Source: Collinsella sp. BG-O-102 (lineage in GTDB: Bacteria > Actinomycetota > Coriobacteriia > Coriobacteriales > Coriobacteriaceae). Taken from it: DNA of 64,000 bases. The translations under genes were made by a program, and so were the position numbers. Shown in pieces: positions 16,754 through 24,706 of this stretch. Every line of letters starts with the position of its first letter. The stretch's first letter is position 1. The stretch lies in assembly GCF_023656745.1 (NCBI RefSeq), contig NZ_JAMOKO010000011.1:33473-97472 (forward strand), given 5' to 3'. The notes under the pieces are model-generated. The model was not told where the DNA came from and did not search any database. It was given only the letters and a program-made list of their open reading frames with translations.

Positions 16754-17614
16754 GTGTCCAATAAACCACAGGACGCCGACTCCAAGCAGCCCGACTCGTC
16801 GTTCATTCAGCTCGACGATGCAAAGCAAAAGGGCGCCGCTTCGGCGGCGTCCGCCCCTCGGCGCAAGGCGCTTGTTGGCGTCCTGACAGCCGCCTGTATT
16901 GCACTCATCGTCGTCTCGTTGGGTTTTGTACACCCCTCTGCCAGCGGTGCATGGTCTATCGATTGGATTGCTCAGGCCGTGACAGGGGAGAGCGTTGTTG
17001 ACAAGGATGCGTCGGTTTCCGGCTCGACTACCACTTCGGGCAAGGCTGCGCCCAAGGACTCCAAATCCTCGGACAATGCGAAGGGCGGGTCGAAGGACTC
17101 AAAAAAGGATTCGAAGGAGAAGAAGTCCGAAGGCAAGGGCGGCAAGAAGTCCAACAACACGTCTGCCGAACAGGGTTCGGAATCCACCGGCGGGTCTAGC
17201 TCTTCTGACGGCGCCTCTTCGGGCGCTGGCTCGGCGACCGGTGGTGGGTCTGCATCTAACGGCGGCAATGCCTCGTCGGGTAACCAGGGCGGCTCACAGC
17301 AGCCTGGCTACGTCACAGTGACGGTTTCGGTCACATCGAGCGCCGTGGGCAATCCTGTGTCTTCTGGCGGCACCTTCACCTTTAACGAGGGCGCTACGGT
17401 CTACGATGCCCTGTGCGCTCTGGGCCTTTCCGTCAATGCGCACGGCTCGTCATACGGAACGTATGTTGCCGCTATTGGCGGTCTAGCCGAGAAGGAGCAC
17501 GGCAGCACGAGCGGCTGGATGTACTCCGTTAACGGTGTGGCGCCCAACACGGCGTGCAGCAACTACGTCCTATCTAACGGCGACAGAGTTGTCTGGTATT
17601 ACGTAACGGGCTAA
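16754..17614 (+). CDS. Membrane-anchored single DUF4430 (transcobalamin-like) protein
   Basis: 286 residues from GTG 16754; GTG 16745, next to the previous stop, is an alternative, and GGTGAGG lies just before 16754. One TM/signal-anchor near residues 38-60 (ALVGVLTAACIALIVVSLGF) is followed by a long Lys/Ser/Gly/Asp linker that would span the wall, and a C-terminal DUF4430 domain (about 187-286) with FTFNEGATVYDALCALGLSV and GWMYSVNGVAPN, a segment matching the xWxxxVNG core of the domains in the preceding protein. The genes are 9 bases apart or less, so they share the riboswitch-controlled transcript. It may hand over or co-bind the ligand. Ligand identity is inferred. Confidence 0.82.
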   Translation: MSNKPQDADSKQPDSSFIQLDDAKQKGAASAASAPRRKALVGVLTAACIALIVVSLGFVHPSASGAWSIDWIAQAVTGESVVDKDASVSGSTTTSGKAAPKDSKSSDNAKGGSKDSKKDSKEKKSEGKGGKKSNNTSAEQGSESTGGSSSSDGASSGAGSATGGGSASNGGNASSGNQGGSQQPGYVTVTVSVTSSAVGNPVSSGGTFTFNEGATVYDALCALGLSVNAHGSSYGTYVAAIGGLAEKEHGSTSGWMYSVNGVAPNTACSNYVLSNGDRVVWYYVTG

Positions 17615-17634
17615 ATGCCTCGACATAACACGCC

Positions 17635-17674
17635 AAACGGGCGGTTCGGATAAACATCCGAGCCGCCCGTTTTT
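17635..17674 (+). terminator. Intrinsic terminator of the DUF4430 operon
   Basis: A 15-bp stem (AACGGGCGGTTCGGA with TCCGAGCCGCCCGTT) and 6-base loop followed by TTT, 20 bases after the stop codon. Clear rho-independent terminator. Confidence 0.9.
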
Positions 17675-17711
17675 CATGCGAATGGAACTGGGCCGCCGGG
17701 TCTCTTGGCAA

Positions 17712-17748
17712 ACAAAAAAACCGGCTGGAATGGAAATTCCAGCCGGTT
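17712..17748 (-). terminator. Intrinsic terminator of the GtrA pair
   Basis: A perfect 12-bp stem (AACCGGCTGGAA with TTCCAGCCGGTT), loop of 6, followed on the minus strand by a run of seven T. It ends the transcript that runs leftward from the GtrA genes. Confidence 0.9.
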
Positions 17749-17774
17749 GCGAATGCAAGGGTATGTTTGGTTGA

Positions 17775-18182
17775 CTACGACTGCGCGCCCTCGAGGAAAA
17801 AGCGACGGCTAAAGTAGTTGTACCAGGTGACCAGGAACGTTGCGATGGCCTTCATGGCCTGGTAGCCGATGCTCAAAAACGTGACGCCCACAAACATGTA
17901 CAGGTCGTTGAGACCCAGGCCAATCACCGACAGGATGGTGAAGATCGTGAACTCGCGCTTGCGGCTCATGCCCTCGCGGTGGTCGAACACGTACTTCATG
18001 CTGAGCCAGTAGTTAACCACGACGGATGTGGTAAACGAGACCGTGGTGCTCATCAAAAAGTCGAGGTGGAACAGCTCGACGAGCGCAATGAGCATACCCC
18101 AGTCGATGCCAAAGGAGATAAGTCCCACGACAGCGAACTTGAGGAACTGCTTGGTATGAGGTTGTGCCAGTGCCTTGCGCAC
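17775..18182 (-). CDS. GtrA family membrane protein, copy 1
   Basis: 135 residues from GTG 18182; the frame extends to TTG 18263 but neither start has a strong ribosome site, so the N-terminus is uncertain. GtrA proteins have four TM helices and help translocate undecaprenyl-linked sugars or teichoic-acid/polysaccharide substituents. The first TM shows the family pattern FLKFAVVGLISFGIDWGML and the second NYWLSMKYVFDHREG, which is the conserved N-x(n)-K-x-W/Y-VF signature, with the last TM followed by SRRFFLEGAQS. A paralogue lies just upstream. No GtrB glycosyltransferase is in the window. Confidence 0.87.
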   Translation of the reverse strand: MRKALAQPHTKQFLKFAVVGLISFGIDWGMLIALVELFHLDFLMSTTVSFTTSVVVNYWLSMKYVFDHREGMSRKREFTIFTILSVIGLGLNDLYMFVGVTFLSIGYQAMKAIATFLVTWYNYFSRRFFLEGAQS

Positions 18183-18402
18183 GTAATCACATCCAATGCG
18201 TTGATGAATCGAGCAACGAGATACTTTAGAGCTTTTGCATGGGAAACGTAAGGTCTTTGGCAAGAACTATACGAACTCGCCAAATACTCAAGAGGTAATC
18301 CGCAAACGTTGCAAATCTTCCCGTAAACGAGCAAGGCCCACGAGCAACGCAGCACTCGACGCGCGTCATCCGCAGGTCCCGTAGTGCATCGAGGAGACCG
18401 GG

Positions 18403-18798
18403 CTACTTGGTCTGCTCGCCCTCCAGGAAAATTTTGCGCGTTACAAAGTTGTAGACCATGACCAGTGCGGTGGCGCAAATCTTGGCGATATTGGCCTCGA
18501 GGCCCAGGCCGGCGTTGAGGGCCAGCACGATGCCGTCGTTGAGCGCCAGGCCAATAACGGACAACACGACAAAGATGATGAACTCGCGGCGGCGGCTCAT
18601 GCCCTCCTTGTGTGCAAACACGTACTTCATGCTCGCGACGTAGTTAAAGATGAGCGAGACGATAAAGCCGCTGGTGTTGGCGATCAGGATATTGAGGCCC
18701 AGACCGTAGTGGAGCAGATTCATGATGCCAAAGTCGATGACGGTGGCAACGACGCCGACGACGCCAAACTTCATGATCTGCGCAAGGAGCTTTTGCAT
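18403..18798 (-). CDS. GtrA family membrane protein, copy 2
   Basis: 131 residues from ATG 18798, with a modest AGGTG site. Four TM helices: IMKFGVVGVVATVIDFGIMN first, then the conserved NYVASMKYVFAHKEGMSRRRE loop, and a C-terminal NFVTRKIFLEGEQTK. It is clearly homologous to the next GtrA gene (matching F/YNYxxSMKYVF and SRRREF). The 220 bases between the two contain no ORF I trust. As a tandem duplication this may supply two flippases for different cell-surface sugars, or act as a heterodimer. Upstream of it lies the FBPase gene on the same strand. Confidence 0.87.
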   Translation of the reverse strand: MQKLLAQIMKFGVVGVVATVIDFGIMNLLHYGLGLNILIANTSGFIVSLIFNYVASMKYVFAHKEGMSRRREFIIFVVLSVIGLALNDGIVLALNAGLGLEANIAKICATALVMVYNFVTRKIFLEGEQTK

Positions 18799-18876
18799 GA
18801 CACCTGCCTTAGGGTGGCGCCGCAGCGCCGTGGGGATGGCAAACTCAGCAAGTTTAGCCAAACCCCGTAGGCGGGG

Positions 18877-20793
18877 CTAGGCGCGCTCCTCGATAGCACC
18901 GTTTCTATATGCATCGAGCAGTTGGCGCAGGTCCTGGATCTGGCTGCGAATCTTGACGCCGGTATCGGTGTCGCTCACCATGCGGCGCCGGTCGGCCTCG
19001 TCAAAGCGGTTGGTCTCGCTTTCGATGTCGATGTTGCGGGTGAGCGCCTCGGCAACGGTGGTAAAGGCCTGGTGCGACTTGAGGCGGCATCCGCGCGAGC
19101 TCGAGATAAGCGTGTAGCCGGCGATGCCCGTTTTGGGATGGTAGGCGCGACAGAAACCGCCGTCGATGACCAGCAGCTTGCCGTTGGCACGGATGGGCTG
19201 CTCGCCCTTGGTGGTCTTGACTGGGGTATGGCCGTTGATGATGTGGCCCGTCGGCGAGCAGGCCATGGGGGCGACGCCAAACTCGCGCATGATGTCGTCG
19301 CAAACGGACGAGGACGTGGTGAGTGTATAGTACGGGTCCATCGGCTCGACCCACGTGCTCTTGTCGGCAATGTAGGCGCGCTCGAACGTGCGTACCACGC
19401 GTCCGCTGGCGGGTGAGTTAAAGCCGATCCACAGGTACCACATCCAGTCGAGGGCATCGCGGTCGCCGACGCGCCAGGCGCGGCGGGCGATATGGTCGCA
19501 GAAATCAAAATAATCGCGGCCGGCGTGCCAGGTGCCCAGGCAGTTCATGCTGCTAAAGGTGCCGTCTTCGTTGAGCGGCACGCAGCCGTGGAAGAGCAGG
19601 TTGCCGTTGGCGACCTTGTACATGGAGCCGTGGGTATAGAGGAAATCGATATGGCGATGCAGGTGGTCGGCAGTGACAAACTCGGACACGAGCTTGTCGA
19701 TGATGTGCTGCTCCTCGGGCGTGAGCGCGTAAGGGTCCGCCGGATCGACGGTGGGGAAGTCGTTGGTCGTGAGCGGCCACACGCTGCCGTCGGCGAGCGT
19801 GACCGTGCCGGTGTCGTGATCGATCTTGTCGAGTAACAGACGGTCGGTCATGTCGAACTCGGGATGGCGCTGGATAATCTGCCCCTCGAGCTTAAAGAGC
19901 AGCACGTTGATGGCTTTGATCAGCGGGCTGATGCACTCGCCGGCGGTATAGGTGGCGTCGGCGAAGGCGACGAGCTCGCGCAGTGAGATGCCGTAGTCGT
20001 TCTCGAGGATCTCGTAGTTGTCGTAGCGCAGGTTGTTGCGCAACACCGTGGCGATGCAGGCGGGCTCGCCGGCAGCGGCGCCCATCCACAGCAGGTCGTG
20101 GTTGCCCCATTGGATGTCGAGCGAATGATAGGTGAGCAGGCGGTCCATAATCTTGGCCGCGCCGCCACCGCGGTCGAAGATGTCGCCCACCAAGTGCAGG
20201 TGGTCGACGGCGAGGCGCTTGATGAGCGAGGCGAGCGACTCGATAAAGTCGTCGGCGCTGGCGGTCTCCAAGATGGATTCGATAATGCGCTCGTGATAAC
20301 GCACGCGGTAGTTGTTCTCATCCGGATGCGTGTGCAGCAACTCGTCGATGATGTAGGCGTAATCGCGCGGGATGGCCTTACGCACCTTGGAGCGGGTATA
20401 GCGGCTCGAAAGCGAGCGGGCGACCACAATGAGTCGGTCGAGCATGGTCTTGTACCAGGTGGGCGAGTCCTCGCGCCGGCTGCGGACAAGATCGATCTTC
20501 TCGCGCGGATAGTAGATGAGTGTGCACAGCTCGCCCTTTTCGTCAAAGGAGAGCATGTCGCCAAAGATCTCGTCGACATGCTCGCGCACGACGCCCGAGC
20601 AGTTGTTGAGGATGTGCATAAAGGCTTCGTACTCGCCATGCACATCGCTCATAAAATGCTCGGTGCCCTTGGGCAGGTTGAGGATGGCCGAGAGGTTGAT
20701 GATCTCGGTGAATGCGGATTGCTCGGTGGGGAACTGTCTCGACAGCAGGCGCAGATACTTGAAGTCTTGCGGATTGCGATCGAATGCGACCAT
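18877..20793 (-). CDS. fbp: Fructose-1,6-bisphosphatase class III
   Basis: 638 residues, standard for the Firmicutes-type class III enzyme that hydrolyses fructose-1,6-bisphosphate in gluconeogenesis. ATG 20793 is favoured over the upstream in-frame ATG at 20838 because GGAAGGTG precedes it. The metallophosphatase motifs are SDVHGEYEAFMHIL (49-62), GDIFDRGGGA near 204 and QWGNHDLLWMG near 228, which ligate the Mn pair. The C-terminal part contains GHTPVKTTKGE and VIDGGFCRAYHPKTG, the latter being the usual conserved segment. This is probably the main cytosolic FBPase. A divergent DegV gene shares the upstream region. Confidence 0.96.
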   Translation of the reverse strand: MVAFDRNPQDFKYLRLLSRQFPTEQSAFTEIINLSAILNLPKGTEHFMSDVHGEYEAFMHILNNCSGVVREHVDEIFGDMLSFDEKGELCTLIYYPREKIDLVRSRREDSPTWYKTMLDRLIVVARSLSSRYTRSKVRKAIPRDYAYIIDELLHTHPDENNYRVRYHERIIESILETASADDFIESLASLIKRLAVDHLHLVGDIFDRGGGAAKIMDRLLTYHSLDIQWGNHDLLWMGAAAGEPACIATVLRNNLRYDNYEILENDYGISLRELVAFADATYTAGECISPLIKAINVLLFKLEGQIIQRHPEFDMTDRLLLDKIDHDTGTVTLADGSVWPLTTNDFPTVDPADPYALTPEEQHIIDKLVSEFVTADHLHRHIDFLYTHGSMYKVANGNLLFHGCVPLNEDGTFSSMNCLGTWHAGRDYFDFCDHIARRAWRVGDRDALDWMWYLWIGFNSPASGRVVRTFERAYIADKSTWVEPMDPYYTLTTSSSVCDDIMREFGVAPMACSPTGHIINGHTPVKTTKGEQPIRANGKLLVIDGGFCRAYHPKTGIAGYTLISSSRGCRLKSHQAFTTVAEALTRNIDIESETNRFDEADRRRMVSDTDTGVKIRSQIQDLRQLLDAYRNGAIEERA

Positions 20794-21113
20794 GAAACAC
20801 CTTCCGATGGGGCTGGTAAAACTGATAAACAGCGTCAAACGTTTATCAGTATGCGCCGCTTTTGTTTCGATTTTGCGCCAGCGGCTGAATTGTCGGCTGA
20901 ATGGTTTGGTAAATCGATTTAGTGAAGGTAGATGTGTTGGTTGGGTGGAGACGACAGAGGGTGTTTTCTCAGATATTTATGCGTGGGGCCGGTGGAGACG
21001 ATGGTGGTAAAGATGTTCACTATTTTTGGTTCGATTTGGTAAATAGTGGACATATGTACCGCATGTAGGCTCACTGTGCGATAATTTGCGCAGCAATGAG
21101 TAAGGAGCCTCAT
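20794..21113. other. Divergent intergenic region fbp/degV
   Basis: 320 bases without a gene. It carries an 11-base direct repeat GGTGGAGACGA at 20944-20954 and 20991-21001, and an inverted repeat CACTATTT (21018-21025)/AAATAGTG (21041-21048), either of which could serve as an operator for the divergent pair. No hairpin with U-run is present. Confidence 0.4.
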
Positions 21114-22004
21114 ATGAGTGATTATGTCCTGACCTGTGAATCCGCCGCCGACCGAACCCGTGAGTTCTTTGCGTCGCGCAATATCCCTGTCGTGTGTTTT
21201 CATTACGAGATCGACGATGTTGTCTATACGGACGATCTGTATCAGTCGATTACGCCGGACAAGTTTTTTGCCCAGATTGCCGCGGGCGCCATGCCCAAGA
21301 CGTCTCAGGTGAGCGTGGGCGAGTACGAGGAGTTTTGGGAGCCGTTTGTTGCCGAGGGTAAAGACGTGCTGCACCTGACGTTGTCGTCGGGTATTTCGGG
21401 CACGTATGGATCGGCCTGCGTCGCGGCGCAGATGCTCGCGGATCGCTATCCCCAGGGCGGCAAGGTGCGCGTCATCGATTCGCTGGGGGCGTCTTCGGGC
21501 TTTGGCCTGTTGCTGGAATATGCCTCCGACGTGCGCGATAGCGGGGCTTCACTCGACGAGACGGCTGCCTGGATCGAGGAGCACAAACTCAACCTGCACC
21601 ACTGGTTCTTCTCGACCGATCTGTCGAGCTACCTACGAGGCGGTCGCATTTCGGCTGCGAGCGCGATCATCGGCACGGCGCTTAAGATTTGCCCGCTTAT
21701 GACGGTCGATTGCGAAGGTAAGCTGTCGCCACGTGAGAAGATTCGCACTAAGAAGCGCGCGATTTCCGAGATGGCCAAGACCGTGATGGCACACGTGCAG
21801 GACGGTGTGGATTATTCGGGTAAGTGCATCATGTCGCACTCGGCGTGCCGTGAGGATGCCGAGGCAGTTGCGGCGCTGATTGGGGAACAGGTTCCGCAGC
21901 TTAAAGGCAAGATTGAGATCAATGACATCGGTACTCTGATTGGCTCGCATACCGGACCTGGTACGGTGGCGCTCTTCTTTATGGGCGACAAGCGCGTGGA
22001 TTAA
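21114..22004 (+). CDS. DegV family fatty-acid-binding protein, copy 1
   Basis: 296 residues from ATG 21114, with AAGGAG at 7-base spacing; an upstream ATG at 21096 has no site of its own. DegV/FakB proteins bind a fatty acid and present it to the FakA kinase. The N-terminus VLTCESAADRTREFFASRNI carries the DegV-type start, TLSSGISGTYGSACVAAQM near residue 92 is the conserved lipid-head-group loop, and the end contains DIGTLIGSHTGPGTVALFF, the typical IGxHxGPGxxxxxF signature. No FakA gene is in the window. A second, distinct DegV gene occurs at 36667. Confidence 0.94.
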   Translation: MSDYVLTCESAADRTREFFASRNIPVVCFHYEIDDVVYTDDLYQSITPDKFFAQIAAGAMPKTSQVSVGEYEEFWEPFVAEGKDVLHLTLSSGISGTYGSACVAAQMLADRYPQGGKVRVIDSLGASSGFGLLLEYASDVRDSGASLDETAAWIEEHKLNLHHWFFSTDLSSYLRGGRISAASAIIGTALKICPLMTVDCEGKLSPREKIRTKKRAISEMAKTVMAHVQDGVDYSGKCIMSHSACREDAEAVAALIGEQVPQLKGKIEINDIGTLIGSHTGPGTVALFFMGDKRVD

Positions 22005-22040
22005 TTTGCCCCATCACGTCGCTGCATGATTGCTCAAACG

Positions 22041-22073
22041 AAAACGGCCCGCCTCACGTTTGTGGGGCGGGCC
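22041..22073. terminator. Terminator between convergent genes
   Basis: A stem of about 12 bp (GGCCCGCCTCAC with GTGGGGCGGGCC) with a 4-base loop, 22046-22073. It lies between convergent stops; on the minus strand it is followed by CGTTTTCGTTTG, so it can act for the 22085 gene, and it also closes the DegV transcript. Confidence 0.75.
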
Positions 22074-22084
22074 AAGATGTTTTG

Positions 22085-23176
22085 CTAGCGCTTCTTTCCG
22101 CGGAAGAAAAAGCCGTGCAGTGACGGCTTGAGGCCGCGGTTGGCGCGATGCTCCTCGACGCGCTCGTGGATCGAAGCGACGCGCTCGATGACTTCGTCGG
22201 GAATCGGCACGTCGGGATTCATGTTCTCGACCTGGCTGACCTCGGCGGCGGCGACCTGGTCGATAATGGGCACATCGTCGCGCGAGATGACAGGTGTGGC
22301 GTCTTCCTTCATCTTGCGATAGCGTTGCATCATGTCGGCCTGTAGCTGCTGGGCCGAAGGCGGCGTCCAGATGATGGCGTTGGCACCGGCGGCGATGGTT
22401 TCGCGGATGCTCTCGGGCGTCTTGCCGCCCGGCGCGATGAGCGGCAGGTTGGGATAGTGCTCGCGCAGCTCGCGTAGGACCTGCGGTGTGTTTTTGCCGG
22501 CCGCGATGTTGAGAATCTTGGCTCCGGCGCGCACCTTGGCATGCGCATCGTCGTCGCAACGTACGACCGTGGCGATGACAGGGATGTCGGCGATGTTGGT
22601 GATGTGCTCGACCATCCCGGCGGTGGCGGGGGAGTTGACCACGCAGCCCGCCGCGCCCTGCATCTCGGAGACGGCTGCCATCTGCACGGAGCGCTTACCG
22701 GTCGTAGTTCCGCCGCCCACGCCTACAAAGACCGGGCACTCGGCGACGGTCAACAGTGCCTGCGTAATGGCCGGCTGCGGCGTGAAGGGGTAAACGGCAA
22801 AGACGGCATCGGCGTTGGAGTTGCGGATAACCGCGACATCGGTGGTGTAAATGAGCGACTTGATGCGGCGGCCGAAGAGCGTAAAGCCGCTGGCCTCCTC
22901 GATCTCGTCGGGCATGCGAAGGGCCGCCTTGCGCAAACGTCCGTCGATGGGCAGTGGCTCCATGGGGAGCAGTCCGTTGGGGGTCACGGCTACCTGGGGC
23001 TCGGTGAACTCGTCTGCGAGCTCGACCTCGGAGAAATCGACCGAGGCGACGATGTCCTCGTGAACCTCGGCGGGCACATCGATGGGAGCTTGGTCGTTTG
23101 CCGCGGCAGGCGTGTCGAAGGAGCTGGTGCCGACGAAGGCGTCGACGCGCTCATTTAGATCGTTGAGGGTATCCAT
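22085..23176 (-). CDS. Conserved TIM-barrel-like protein, unknown activity
   Basis: 363 residues. The first 60 residues are acidic and probably disordered. The rest alternates strand-helix with phosphate-barrel-like loops: FVGVGGGTTTGKRSVQMAA near 157, IPVIATVVRCDDDAHAKVRA near 207, GAKILNIAAGKNTPQVLRE near 227, LPLIAPGGKTPESIRETIAA near 251 and ANAIIWTPPS near 271. That layout resembles a (beta/alpha)8 barrel such as KDPG-aldolase or PRAI-like folds, but the catalytic residues are not identifiable. C-terminal 80 residues are helical and basic. The upstream ribosome site is weak. It was described in related genomes only as a hypothetical hydrolase, as far as I recall. Confidence 0.6.
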   Translation of the reverse strand: MDTLNDLNERVDAFVGTSSFDTPAAANDQAPIDVPAEVHEDIVASVDFSEVELADEFTEPQVAVTPNGLLPMEPLPIDGRLRKAALRMPDEIEEASGFTLFGRRIKSLIYTTDVAVIRNSNADAVFAVYPFTPQPAITQALLTVAECPVFVGVGGGTTTGKRSVQMAAVSEMQGAAGCVVNSPATAGMVEHITNIADIPVIATVVRCDDDAHAKVRAGAKILNIAAGKNTPQVLRELREHYPNLPLIAPGGKTPESIRETIAAGANAIIWTPPSAQQLQADMMQRYRKMKEDATPVISRDDVPIIDQVAAAEVSQVENMNPDVPIPDEVIERVASIHERVEEHRANRGLKPSLHGFFFRGKKR

Positions 23177-23367
23177 GGAGGCTCGATTCTATGTGATAAC
23201 GGCCGGCGCTATGCAGCCGGAATTGCGAATGCTAAATCGTTTGACGAGTTGATTTTTCCCCGCCGCGCCATCCGTTAGACCGAAGGGCCGGCGAACGTGA
23301 AGGAGCTGTGGTGGCGGGGATCGAGGTGCTATCTTGAAAGTCCCGTTTAAAAGAGAGGTGACGCGGT

Positions 23368-23538
23368 ATGGAATTGACAGCAATGTTTGGCTCGATTGGC
23401 CTGTGTGTGGGCGCAATCGTTGCCGCCGCGGTCATCTACTTTGTGGTCACGGCCATTAAGGGCAAAAGGGCCGAGCGCAAGGAGCGTGCGATGCTTAAAC
23501 AGCATCGCGACCAGCAGGGCAAACGCGCACAGAAATAG
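23368..23538 (+). CDS. Small single-pass membrane protein (56 aa)
   Basis: Reads MELTAMFGSIGLCVGAIVAA, then a hydrophobic segment through IYFVVTAIKGKRAERK and a basic tail ending QQGKRAQK. GAGAGGTG precedes the ATG at 6 bases. The single TM helix (about residues 6-29) with a cytoplasmic Lys/Arg-rich tail fits a small membrane regulator or accessory protein. The gene sits alone between minus-strand genes, oriented opposite to both, and codon use is typical of the region. No homologue recognised. Confidence 0.6.
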   Translation: MELTAMFGSIGLCVGAIVAAAVIYFVVTAIKGKRAERKERAMLKQHRDQQGKRAQK

Positions 23539-23562
23539 CTTGTTGAGTTTTGGATCCGTGCG

Positions 23563-24666
23563 CTAGCTGCGTTTTCGGATCAGGGCAATGTAGAAGCCCT
23601 CAAAGTCGCGGCTAGGCGGAATGGTGAGCGTGCCGGGCAGGCCGTTGGCGATGGCCGATACCTGACCGGCGGCAATGGCTTCGGTCAGAGCGTTGGACTC
23701 GATGCGCGGCTCCTCGCCGGCATCCTGGGCGCGGCGTGCTTCACTTTCGCTTGGCGTGCCGTCGAGGGGGATGAGCTCGCAGTCCATATGCTTGTCGAGG
23801 GCCTCTTGCAGGGCGTCCTCGTTTTCCTGCGGCAAGATTGAACAGGTCGAATAGACGAGCGTGCCGCCCGGTTTGAGGGCTCCCATGGCGCGGTCCAGAA
23901 GCGCGCGCTGCGAGCGGGCGCACTTGCTCAGCAGCTGCTCGGTCAGGCCGCGCAGGCTTTTCTCGTTGCCGCTGATGACGGTGCCCGTGCCGGTGCAGGG
24001 AGCGTCGAGCAGGATGCGGTCAAAGCGGAAGAACTCGTCGAGCTCGCGTGCGTCGATACGCATGACGGGCACGTTTTTGGCACCCTGGCGGTGGAGGTTG
24101 GACTCAAGCTTTTCGGCGCGGGGAATGCTCATCTCACAGGCGGTGAGGTGCGCCTGTCCCTGGGTGAGGGCGGCGATCTGCGTTGTCTTGCCGCCGGGGG
24201 CTGCGCACATGTCCAGGATGTCCTCGCCTGCCTGGGCGCCCAGGACCAACGGCGGCATCATGGATGACAGGCTCTGCAGGTAGATCTTGCCGTCGCGGTA
24301 GATGTCGAGATCCCACAGATCGGAAACCTGGGCCTCGGGCAGGATAAAGGCGTCTGGGTACCAGGCGACGGGGTTGTGGACGATGCCGGCGGCACCGAGC
24401 GCCGCAGCGATGTCCTCGGCGGTCGCCTTGAGCGTGTTGGCGCGCAGCGTGACCGGGCGTGTGGCCGCGGCGCCGAAGCCCTCGATCATGAGCTTGGCAT
24501 CGGCGGGCGCATAGGCGCCGGCGACCGTGTCGACCATAAAGCGCGGCAGGTCGGCGGCGGAGTGTTGGGCGGCAAGCTGGTCAGAAAGCTCGGTAGCAGC
24601 AAACTGCCTGAGCTTGAGCTCGGCCTTGACCTGCTTTTTCTGCTTACGACGACGCGGCTTGGACAT
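23563..24666 (-). CDS. RsmB/RsmF-type (NOL1/NOP2/Sun) RNA m5C methyltransferase
   Basis: 367 residues. This SAM-dependent enzyme methylates cytosine C5 in rRNA or tRNA. The SAM-binding motif LDMCAAPGGKTTQIAAL is at about residues 149-165, the catalytic motif IV DAPCTGTG near 219 with its Cys, and motif VI STCSILPQENED near 272 with the second Cys. The N-terminus is a Lys/Arg-rich tail. There is a GGAAGGA site before the ATG. Length is shorter than RsmB with its NusB domain, so RsmF/YebU-like or a Firmicutes-type RsmF is more likely. Neighbours are a tRNA synthetase-like gene, consistent with a translation role. Confidence 0.93.
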   Translation of the reverse strand: MSKPRRRKQKKQVKAELKLRQFAATELSDQLAAQHSAADLPRFMVDTVAGAYAPADAKLMIEGFGAAATRPVTLRANTLKATAEDIAAALGAAGIVHNPVAWYPDAFILPEAQVSDLWDLDIYRDGKIYLQSLSSMMPPLVLGAQAGEDILDMCAAPGGKTTQIAALTQGQAHLTACEMSIPRAEKLESNLHRQGAKNVPVMRIDARELDEFFRFDRILLDAPCTGTGTVISGNEKSLRGLTEQLLSKCARSQRALLDRAMGALKPGGTLVYSTCSILPQENEDALQEALDKHMDCELIPLDGTPSESEARRAQDAGEEPRIESNALTEAIAAGQVSAIANGLPGTLTIPPSRDFEGFYIALIRKRS

Positions 24667-24706
24667 CCGTCTTTCCTTCCCATTCCATTACATGTCGAGT
24701 GTTGTT

